Under the pieces are notes generated by a model that searched no databases, had not been told where the DNA came from, and was given only the letters and a program-made list of their open reading frames with translations. A stretch of DNA of 64,000 nucleotides from Paenibacillus sp. FSL R10-2782 (GTDB lineage Bacteria; Bacillota; Bacilli; Paenibacillales; Paenibacillaceae), in the NCBI RefSeq assembly GCF_038592985.1, contig NZ_CP151951.1:1727001-1791000 (forward strand), in the 5' to 3' direction. Made by a program: the position numbers and the translations under genes. This document shows positions 1-7,191 of the stretch, one piece after another (position 1 is the first letter of the stretch; each line of letters begins with the position of its first letter).

Positions 1-1
1 C

Positions 2-181
2 TTTCATTCTACTATAGGTGCGTGGTTTCCTTTTACGATTCCTTATTATATCATGATGCCTCAAACAGCGACTTATGCACCCAGAGTTGAGCCTTATAGC
101 CTTGGATTGATTGTGATTTTTACGTTTCTAGCTTATCTGTATGGTGGAAGAAAGATGTTTGTGAATAGGGACTGGTTGTAG
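2..181 (+). CDS. C-terminal fragment of a membrane protein, possibly a lantibiotic immunity ABC permease
   Basis: An open frame enters from the left edge and stops with TAG at 179-181. The 59 residues read contain a hydrophobic segment of about 20 residues (around SLGLIVIFTFLAYLYGG) followed by a short basic tail, as in the last membrane helix of an ABC-2 type permease. It converges tail to tail with the LanC gene, with no gap. Lantibiotic clusters usually carry LanFEG immunity exporters, so LanE/LanG is a reasonable guess from context, but the fragment is too short to prove the family. Confidence 0.5.
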   Translation, partial: FHSTIGAWFPFTIPYYIMMPQTATYAPRVEPYSLGLIVIFTFLAYLYGGRKMFVNRDWL

Positions 182-1543
182 TTAGGATAGCATTAGGATG
201 TAATCCCAAGCTAGCTCCTTGTTCTCAGAAACCCCTAATAAAGTAGCAGCAATTCCAGCAACGCCTTCAAGCATGCCCGCTTTTGACAGCCAGATCTGAG
301 AGCCGTCCGCCTTTGGCTCGGGATCAAGAAATCCAAGTGGGCTATCCGCTTGAAAGCGATCAAGTAGACGGCTCGATAATTGTTGGACAAGTGGGATAAG
401 CGCAGGCTCCTTACTGTGACACCACATTCGCCAAGATATCATGAGTAGACCGGCAAGACCGTGACAGAGTGCAGAGGAGTCCATTTCCCGTTCAGCCATC
501 TCATAGGAGATTGCACTGATACAAGCTTTTACAGCCCATTTTTGTAGATCATCATTATGGAGAGCCTTTCCGGCAAGAAATAGGGAACAGGCGATGCCGG
601 GTGTACCGTAACACCATGCTTCTCTTGCTCGTTGGAAATCAAACTCTAGTGACCCTGTTTCAGCTTCAAATGGAACAATATGAGGCCAGTAGAAGCCGTA
701 TGTATCCTCATGTTTATACTTAAGCAACCATTCCGTAATGGTTTCAATCGCTTGATATTGACCTGTTACTTCAATTCCAGCACTGTATGCAACGGATAAT
801 AAAGCCAACGGACCAGGAATACCATGTGCCATTCCACAATTGAAATTACCCAGAGGATAGTTACGTTTATCCCGGCCTAAAAATTGAAACTTTTGCGGAG
901 AGTACCACCCTGGGACATAACGACTGTGAATATGTATGGGATGTGTAAGATGAGTGAGAAATTGAAGAATAGGCTCAACAAGAGGAGTACAGATGGGGTC
1001 GGTTGAACTCTTCAAAATATATCTTCCAATCCCTGAAGCTCCCGAAATGGTGTCAAAGGCTTGCATAGGCATCCCTTCGTGTAGACCTAATTGTTCTGTA
1101 TTCGACTGAAGCCATTGTTTCGTTAGAGGAATCATCCATTGATGGATCTGATGTAAGAAATTGCTGTAGTATTCGCCATGATTGGAAGCCTCACTCACGG
1201 AAGAAGCAATACCTGCCCATCCACTGTAAAGCGAGACATCGTTAAGACCATTTTTAGCAAGTGAAGCTTGGATTTGAGCCATGTTCAAGTGTATAGCCCC
1301 ATTCCAATCATACGAAGAGTCTGTAGCACGCCATTGGGATAGTAAATGAATATTACCAGGATAACCATGGGAAAGTGAAGTTCCTCCCCAAGGGTGGTAC
1401 TTTGTTTCCGGCGAAACATTGTGTTCTGCATGGACTGCCGTATAGACGGATTCGGGATCGCATAGACGGAAGGCAATCTTTTTACTGATATCTCTTGCAC
1501 GAGCTTGATCGGATTGTTGCATAACAAAACTATCCATTGTCAT
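182..1543 (-). CDS. lanC: Lanthionine synthetase C-like cyclase (first LanC)
   Basis: A 453-residue LanC-family cyclase, which adds Cys thiols to dehydrated Ser/Thr in the precursor to form lanthionine rings. The zinc ligands are visible: Cys311 in WCYGTPG and Cys360-His361 in LCHGLAG. The family GxxHG motif is present as GMAHGIPG. Start ATG at 1543 follows an AAGGGGA ribosome site at 7-base spacing. It runs divergently from the precursor and the rest of the operon and is slightly longer than the second LanC at 1966-3228. Two complete LanCs for one visible precursor is unusual. It could serve the same peptide or a second one encoded left of the window. Confidence 0.93.
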   Translation of the reverse strand: MTMDSFVMQQSDQARARDISKKIAFRLCDPESVYTAVHAEHNVSPETKYHPWGGTSLSHGYPGNIHLLSQWRATDSSYDWNGAIHLNMAQIQASLAKNGLNDVSLYSGWAGIASSVSEASNHGEYYSNFLHQIHQWMIPLTKQWLQSNTEQLGLHEGMPMQAFDTISGASGIGRYILKSSTDPICTPLVEPILQFLTHLTHPIHIHSRYVPGWYSPQKFQFLGRDKRNYPLGNFNCGMAHGIPGPLALLSVAYSAGIEVTGQYQAIETITEWLLKYKHEDTYGFYWPHIVPFEAETGSLEFDFQRAREAWCYGTPGIACSLFLAGKALHNDDLQKWAVKACISAISYEMAEREMDSSALCHGLAGLLMISWRMWCHSKEPALIPLVQQLSSRLLDRFQADSPLGFLDPEPKADGSQIWLSKAGMLEGVAGIAATLLGVSENKELAWDYILMLS

Positions 1544-1632
1544 ATGAATGTCCCCTTTATTTTTTTCTCATTATATTGTCGCTAAAAGCTGCTGAGTTGT
1601 CCTTAAAAATACTAAAAAGTAACGAAGGTTTA

Positions 1633-1708
1633 TCTTAAATGTACTCGTTGAAATTAAGACAAATGTAAGAATTTTATAAAGTCTAGTTAAGATTATATAA
1701 CTTATAAT
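1633..1708 (+). promoter_or_regulatory. Candidate lanA promoter with repeated TTAAGA half-sites
   Basis: A perfect -10 TATAAT lies at 1703-1708, 32 bases before the lanA start, but no good -35 is seen, as in activator-dependent promoters. Upstream are TTAAGA at 1654-1659 and 1687-1692, TGTAAGA at 1664-1670, and the reverse complement TCTTAA at 1633-1638. The spacings are about one or two helical turns (roughly 21, 11, 22), so the sites lie on one DNA face. OmpR-type lantibiotic regulators (NisR, SpaR) are known to bind direct repeats at such promoters. Binding by the regulator at 3279 is inference. Confidence 0.45.
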
Positions 1709-1739
1709 GAAATTGTAAAAAATAAAAGGAGGTAACAAA

Positions 1740-1892
1740 ATGAAAAATCAATTTGATCTGGACTTGCAAGTAGCTAAAAATGAGGTTGCTCCTAAAGAGG
1801 TCCAACCAGCCAGTGGTCTCATCTGTACTCCTTCATGTGCAACAGGTACTTTGAATTGTCAAGTTAGTCTTACCTTCTGCAAAACGTGTTGA
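1740..1892 (+). CDS. lanA: Class I lanthipeptide precursor (nisin/epidermin-like)
   Basis: A 50-residue precursor. Start ATG at 1740 follows AGGAGG at 7-base spacing. The leader holds FDLDL (residues 5-9), the counterpart of the FNLD box recognised by LanB/LanC in class I leaders. The Cys-rich C-terminal half reads SGLICTPSCATG and then continues to KTC at the end. Ser25-Cys29 and Thr30-Cys33 (TPSC) match the A and B rings of nisin and epidermin that bind lipid II. Five Cys and eight Ser/Thr are available in the core. Cleavage is probably near VQPA/SGL, but no protease gene is in the window. The peptide ends in Cys and no LanD decarboxylase gene is seen. P. polymyxa strains are known to make class I lantibiotics such as paenilan; identity with one of these was not checked. 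Confidence 0.95.
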   Translation: MKNQFDLDLQVAKNEVAPKEVQPASGLICTPSCATGTLNCQVSLTFCKTC

Positions 1893-1903
1893 TAACGAGA
1901 AAA

Positions 1904-1957
1904 TATGGAAAAAAGGCACGGTTTCTATTACCGTGTCTTTTCCCATATGAATATGGG
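1904..1957 (+). promoter_or_regulatory. Intergenic hairpins between lanA and lanC; attenuator-like
   Basis: Between the two genes AAAAGGCACGG (1911-1921) pairs with CCGTGTCTTTT (1931-1941) over a 9-base loop. Flanking ATATGG (1904-1909) can pair with CCCATAT (1942-1948). The same CCCATAT can instead pair with ATATGGG (1951-1957), which overlaps the GGGGAGG ribosome site of the downstream lanC. A partial terminator after lanA is common in lantibiotic operons and favours precursor over enzymes. The overlapping alternative pairing is read directly; its regulatory use is inference. Confidence 0.6.
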
Positions 1958-1965
1958 GAGGATTT

Positions 1966-3228
1966 ATGGTCAAAGATTTGCAGGGGAGATCAGTTGAAAT
2001 CAGTAAGTATATAGCACAAAAACTAACAGACCTATCATATACAGAAAAGATAGTTATTCATAAAAACAATCTCTCACCTTCACGTGGAGTGGCCCCTTGG
2101 AATCCGGGCTCGCTTGCCGATGGAGTTCCAGGTGTATTAGTGTTGTTGGCCGAATGGGGTTATCTGGAGCCAGATCAATATTGGGCAGAGCATGTGCATG
2201 CTCAATTGCTGTACTTACACTCTAACTCTTTATTATTGCTGCCTCATACTTCTCTTTATTACGGAACAACAGGAGTGGCTTATGGCATACTGTTAGCTTC
2301 CAATAACAGAGATAACTATAACCAACTAACGTCTCAACTGAATAAACATATTGAAGTTGAATGGGGAAAATTCCCTCTGATAAGCTCAACAAAAGAGTTC
2401 AGCAAGCAGATGGATTTCATCAATGGACTGCTCGGAGTTGGCAGATACACATTGGAGATTCCTGAAGACAAGGCGATGCGTGATCTGTCTCGTCAATTAT
2501 TGGATACCATTACGTGCTTCATACCTGAATATATTCATTTGACGTCAAGAGTAGGTTCGGCTTCAATCCATCTAGGTTTGGCGCATGGTATTACCGGAAT
2601 ACTTGCACTGCTTGTCACTGCCCTACAAAAAAAGATCGAAGTTGAAGGAATACATGAGGCTATAAAACATATAGCCGATTTTTTGCTTATTCAAATTCAG
2701 GAGGATCAATATGGTTTGTATTGGCCTGTAAACTCTCAAGTGGCTTCAATAAACAAGATAGAGAACAAAGAAGGAATGAGAGAAATTGAAGGCTGGTGCC
2801 ATGGAACCTTTGGAATAGCCTGGACTCTATTCAGAGCAGGAAATGAGTGTAGTAATGAAGAATGGAAAAAGATAGCGGAAAAAGCTGTGGAATCCATATT
2901 TTGCTTAGATGATGAGCTATTAAATGCGTTATCCCCCACTTTCTGTCACGGATTGGCGGGTTTGCTTCATATGGCTCATAGATTCTATTACTTAACCGGT
3001 AATATAGCAGCGTTACACTTTGCCGATCAGATAGCATTAAAGTTAGTGAATTTATACGATGAAGAGCTTCCGTTTGGATACCAGGATTTGGAGGGGACAA
3101 CTCATGTTCATAATATAGGAATATTGCAAGGGGCAACAGGGATTGCATTAAGCTTGTTGGACTATGGAATAGGGAAGGAACAACCTAAATATTCAGGGAG
3201 ATGGAGTGAATTGTTTCTAATTTCGTAG
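1966..3228 (+). CDS. lanC: Lanthionine synthetase C-like cyclase (second LanC)
   Basis: A 420-residue LanC-family cyclase in the same orientation as lanA. Zinc ligands are Cys278 (GWCHGTFG) and Cys327-His328 (FCHGLAG); the GxxHG motif is GLAHGITG. The WCHG form differs from the WCYG of the divergent LanC, and the two proteins are clearly diverged rather than a recent duplication. The ATG follows GGGGAGG. The gene starts 73 bases after lanA stops, beyond an attenuator-like hairpin, and heads the lanC-lanR-lanB-lanT run. It is the more likely partner of LanB by position. Confidence 0.94.
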   Translation: MVKDLQGRSVEISKYIAQKLTDLSYTEKIVIHKNNLSPSRGVAPWNPGSLADGVPGVLVLLAEWGYLEPDQYWAEHVHAQLLYLHSNSLLLLPHTSLYYGTTGVAYGILLASNNRDNYNQLTSQLNKHIEVEWGKFPLISSTKEFSKQMDFINGLLGVGRYTLEIPEDKAMRDLSRQLLDTITCFIPEYIHLTSRVGSASIHLGLAHGITGILALLVTALQKKIEVEGIHEAIKHIADFLLIQIQEDQYGLYWPVNSQVASINKIENKEGMREIEGWCHGTFGIAWTLFRAGNECSNEEWKKIAEKAVESIFCLDDELLNALSPTFCHGLAGLLHMAHRFYYLTGNIAALHFADQIALKLVNLYDEELPFGYQDLEGTTHVHNIGILQGATGIALSLLDYGIGKEQPKYSGRWSELFLIS

Positions 3229-3278
3229 CGGCTCGGTCTTAACTGCTTTATCTGAAGCATTGGTTTTGGGGGGATTAG

Positions 3279-3956
3279 ATGAAACATAAATTTATGGTTA
3301 TATCATCCTTTAAGAAAATTAAGCATTTTTTTGAGACTTTAAGAACTCCAGAAAACGTTCAAATCATGTTTTATGATTCGCTTTACCAGGCTCTACCGGA
3401 GATTGATGAGCAGTGCATCGGTGTAGCTTTGAATCAGGATCATGTAACGCTAGAGGATTTGTCTTACTGGCACACCGTTAAAGAAAAATTTACGGTCCCA
3501 TTTATCTTCCTGTCCTATCATTGTGATGACAAACGGCAATTGGATCTCCTCAACCAATTGTTTTCCATGGCTTCATCTGAATATGGAATGGAGAGAGACC
3601 AGGAGGTAATTAGTTTATCACCCAATGTCATTTTTGATCCTGCTGGAAAGGTTATTTGGAAGCAAGGGCATGAGCACATGCTGACTATGATGGAATTTCG
3701 ATTATTAATGTATCTCCTTACAGCGAGAGAGCGTGCATTGACGATTGATCACATTATAGACAGAGTATGGGGGGTTGATGCTTTTACTACATCTAATACG
3801 GTGTATGTGCATATTCGAAAATTGAGAGAGAAAATAGAAGATGATCCAAGTCATCCGAAAATTTTAGTAACATGTCATGGAATCGGTTACAAGTTGAATA
3901 TATTTCCTGAAAATTTGGAGGTGGTCAGTTGTGAAGAGCCAACTGCATTACACTGA
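3279..3956 (+). CDS. OmpR/PhoB-type regulator with degenerate receiver domain
   Basis: A 225-residue protein. The C-terminal half (about 125-210) is an OmpR-type winged helix, seen in EFRLLMYLLTARERALT, IDRVWG, VYVHIRKLREKIEDDP and GIGYKL. The N-terminal half has the length of a receiver, but the usual acidic pocket and phospho-acceptor Asp at the end of strand 3 are not recognisable. No histidine kinase lies in the cluster. It is therefore likely a phosphorylation-independent regulator of the lantibiotic genes. Its end overlaps the lanB start by 26 bases, so the two are probably translated together. Start ATG follows TTGGGGGGATTAG. Confidence 0.85.
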   Translation: MKHKFMVISSFKKIKHFFETLRTPENVQIMFYDSLYQALPEIDEQCIGVALNQDHVTLEDLSYWHTVKEKFTVPFIFLSYHCDDKRQLDLLNQLFSMASSEYGMERDQEVISLSPNVIFDPAGKVIWKQGHEHMLTMMEFRLLMYLLTARERALTIDHIIDRVWGVDAFTTSNTVYVHIRKLREKIEDDPSHPKILVTCHGIGYKLNIFPENLEVVSCEEPTALH

Positions 3957-6900
3957 TACTCATAAACTACATAAAGAAGAAAGAGTTAAGGATGAAAGGT
4001 GGTTCAGTGCATGTGATTTCTTTCTATTCAGAGCCCCATTACTACCGATAGATCAATATTTTCAGGTATTTTCGGGCCAAGATTTGGACAGCGAGCTTAC
4101 TTTGGAGGAAATAACTCGTAAACTAAAGCTGGTTTCCCAGGAAGCTGTTATTCAAGAAGCTATATCATTAGCCTCTCCGTCCCTTATGCAGTTTCTACAC
4201 TACTTGAACGATGACAATGCATTGGATGATAAAGGAGAGTTACAAAAGTATGAGAAGACGTTGAACAGCTTTTATCGTTATTTTATTAGGATGACTACCC
4301 GAACGACCCCTTTTGGTTTGTTCTCGGGAGTAGGGCAGGGGATCTGCGGCAAGTCTACCCACTTGGATATCGGTACCTATAATAAGCATCTTAAGAGAGC
4401 TAGACCTGATATGGAATGGATATATAAACTTATTCAAAAAATCGAAGCTGATCCAGCTATATTTAATCAATTAAAAGTCTCCTTAAACAAAACGGTTATG
4501 ATCAAAGGAAACCGAGCCAAATTACCTTTTAGACCTAAGCATGGAGCAGCAGAAGCTGATGATTCTACAGAAATTTTTAGCTCCATTCATCTCTCTGATG
4601 TCGTTCGCCTGACGTTCGAAGCTACAGAGTTTCCAATTCAGGTAATGGAACTAAAAGAAATACTATTGAAAGCATTTCCTGACGCTACTATGGAAATCAT
4701 CGTTAATTATTTGCGGCAACTTGTAGAGCAAGAATTTATTTTGAGTGAGCTTAGACCTCCGTTAATGGATCATTCGTCCTTTCATTACATAATGGAAAAA
4801 ATTAAAAAGTTGGATGTTACCGATCAATGGATTCATAATTTACATGAAATCGATACTTTATTACTTCGATATAATCAATGCACTATTGGGGAAGGAGCAG
4901 ATGTCTATCGGAAGTTAAGTAGCAAAATGCTGAATATAATTTCTGTGAAGACACCTGTACAAGTTGATGTCAAACTGGAAAAAGAGGTCACTCTGCCGCG
5001 ACATGTGTTGGATGATGCTGCAATAGGTGCTGAGATCATGTGTAGATTGTATGCACCTCCCCAAACTTATGAATTGGCAGAATACTTGAATCGTTTTTTG
5101 GAGAAATACGGTGTGTATCAGGAGGTCCCAATTAATGAATTGTTTGATGAGGATTGGGGACTCGGAATACCGGAGATGTACCGTACAAATATAGAGAAAA
5201 GTTCAATGGAGGATGTAGGGGCGTTTAAACGCAACGCTATTCTTTTTCAATGGGTTGCGAATGCAATTTCTAACCATGAAATAGAGCTTATCCTGACAGA
5301 TGAGCAGGTAGAGGAACTTACAGTTTTTGATAATTTTGAAGCTTCTCCTGAAACGATGGAGATCTATTATAGCATTTATGCTAATTCCCCTGAAAAGGTT
5401 GATTCTGGCGATTATGCGTTGTTACTTGGAGCAAGTGCTGGTTCCAATAGAGCGGGTAAAACTTTTGGTCGTTTTCTGGATATGTTTAATGAGGAATTTG
5501 TCCAAAAATTCTCTGAAGTATATGATCATCACCGATGTTTCCATCCAGAAGCATTGTTGTCAGAGATGGTTTTTATGCCTGAACAGGGAAAAATATCAAA
5601 TATATCACTAAGTAAAAATTTAATGGAATATGAGATTGTATCTGGAACTACCTCTTCTAAAGACAAGGAGCATACACTACACATTGATGACTTGCTGGTG
5701 GGTGCAACTCTTGACCGTTTCTATGTCAAATCCAAATCTTTAGGTAAAGAAATAATCCCCTTGCAAACACATATGCTTAATTATAAGCTTTCACCACATA
5801 TATTCAGATTCCTAACGGATGTTACCAATAAAGAAATTGGCATGTGGTCCTATTTTAACTGGGGACCATTAGAGCAATCACCTTTTTTACCAAGACTAGT
5901 GTATAAAAAGGTTATTATTAGTGCTGCACAATGGAAACTGAGCAAGGCCACATTGAACATTTCAAAACTAAGTGAACCAAAAAAAGGAGAAGAGCTTTTT
6001 CATACATGGAGACAACAATGGAATGTGCCGCGCTATGTTTATTTAACGATGGGTGATAATCGTCTTTTACTAGACTTGTGCAATCTCTTTCATGTGAAAG
6101 AACTGCTTCGTGAGTTGAGCAAGACACGTGATGGACAGGCGCTTCTACTTACTGAATGTCTGGGTGACCCTTCCCACACTCCATTACATGGGGCAGCAGG
6201 TAAATATATGGGGGAATTTGTGTTTCCATTAAAGAAAAAAAATATAAAGGTGAAACCTGGTATCCCTAGTTCACATAATAAGATTGCACTCCAAAATTCT
6301 ACTACCCATACTCCTGTCAGCATGAATAGAGGGATATTTCCAGGAGGGGATTGGTTATACCTTAAATTGTACGGAGTCAAGGAAAGAGAGACGGACCTTA
6401 TTGGTTTAAGTTTGGGTCAGCTATTATACAAGCCCGATTTTGAGGACTGGAGTGAAAAAGCCTATTTTATACGGTATGTTGATCCTGAACATCATATCCG
6501 TCTACGATTCCAGGGAGACCCTGATAAGCTGTGGACAACTGGTTTAGCGCAATTAAATCAGTGGGCAGTCCAAATGCGTGAAGAAGGACTTATAACGAAT
6601 ATGATTTTGGACACATATCTTCCTGAAATAGAGAGATATGGGGGACAGACACTTATGGAACTGGCAGAACAAGTTTTTGACATAGACAGTAAATGGGTCG
6701 TCTCCTACTTGGGGGGAGTTCGTTCTAAATTTTTTAATTTGGACGTAGAGATTGCGGCGGTTATTAATATTATTCATTATCTGAGTGGCTTTGGTTTAAC
6801 AATTCAACAGCAAGTCGACTGGCTTGAAGAGAGAATTGACAGCAAGCCGCATATGAAGGCATTCAGGGATATTAAAAAAACATTGATCACCTCTGTAGAA

Positions 6901-7191
6901 TCGAACTATGAATGGATTCGGCAGGCAGATATGGTCTCACAGACCGCTTTTTTGGAACTTGTAGAAAAAAGACAAGCCAGCATTGAGCGGTATGCTCAAG
7001 CAATAACCCTTGCTAAAAATAATAATGTGCTCACTAATCATCCGAATGATATTTTGGGCAGTGTAATCCATATGCACTTGAATCGTCTGCTTGGTGTTAA
7101 TAGGGAGCGGGAAATGAAATGTATGGCTTTAGCAAAGCACACACTAGCTAACTTGTTGCACCGGAAAGGGGTAGGCCATGTCACAGTCTAA
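3931..7191 (+). CDS. lanB: Class I lanthipeptide dehydratase LanB
   Basis: A full-length (1086-residue) LanB. It glutamylates Ser/Thr in the precursor using glutamyl-tRNA, then eliminates glutamate to give Dha/Dhb. The N-terminal lantibiotic dehydratase domain shows the conserved RMTTRTTPFGLFSG stretch near residues 115-130. The SpaB-C elimination/thiopeptide-type domain begins near GGDWLYLKLYG (about residue 805), with YFIRYVDPEHHIRLRF after it. The start is GTG at 3931, preceded by GGAGG at 9 bases and lying inside the regulator gene. The end overlaps lanT by 14 bases. No truncation or internal stop is seen. Confidence 0.96.
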   Translation: MKSQLHYTDTHKLHKEERVKDERWFSACDFFLFRAPLLPIDQYFQVFSGQDLDSELTLEEITRKLKLVSQEAVIQEAISLASPSLMQFLHYLNDDNALDDKGELQKYEKTLNSFYRYFIRMTTRTTPFGLFSGVGQGICGKSTHLDIGTYNKHLKRARPDMEWIYKLIQKIEADPAIFNQLKVSLNKTVMIKGNRAKLPFRPKHGAAEADDSTEIFSSIHLSDVVRLTFEATEFPIQVMELKEILLKAFPDATMEIIVNYLRQLVEQEFILSELRPPLMDHSSFHYIMEKIKKLDVTDQWIHNLHEIDTLLLRYNQCTIGEGADVYRKLSSKMLNIISVKTPVQVDVKLEKEVTLPRHVLDDAAIGAEIMCRLYAPPQTYELAEYLNRFLEKYGVYQEVPINELFDEDWGLGIPEMYRTNIEKSSMEDVGAFKRNAILFQWVANAISNHEIELILTDEQVEELTVFDNFEASPETMEIYYSIYANSPEKVDSGDYALLLGASAGSNRAGKTFGRFLDMFNEEFVQKFSEVYDHHRCFHPEALLSEMVFMPEQGKISNISLSKNLMEYEIVSGTTSSKDKEHTLHIDDLLVGATLDRFYVKSKSLGKEIIPLQTHMLNYKLSPHIFRFLTDVTNKEIGMWSYFNWGPLEQSPFLPRLVYKKVIISAAQWKLSKATLNISKLSEPKKGEELFHTWRQQWNVPRYVYLTMGDNRLLLDLCNLFHVKELLRELSKTRDGQALLLTECLGDPSHTPLHGAAGKYMGEFVFPLKKKNIKVKPGIPSSHNKIALQNSTTHTPVSMNRGIFPGGDWLYLKLYGVKERETDLIGLSLGQLLYKPDFEDWSEKAYFIRYVDPEHHIRLRFQGDPDKLWTTGLAQLNQWAVQMREEGLITNMILDTYLPEIERYGGQTLMELAEQVFDIDSKWVVSYLGGVRSKFFNLDVEIAAVINIIHYLSGFGLTIQQQVDWLEERIDSKPHMKAFRDIKKTLITSVESNYEWIRQADMVSQTAFLELVEKRQASIERYAQAITLAKNNNVLTNHPNDILGSVIHMHLNRLLGVNREREMKCMALAKHTLANLLHRKGVGHVTV

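Noticed and set aside
2831..3148. 105-residue minus-strand frame inside the second lanC
   Set aside because: Shadow of an AT-rich coding region; no ribosome site or family.
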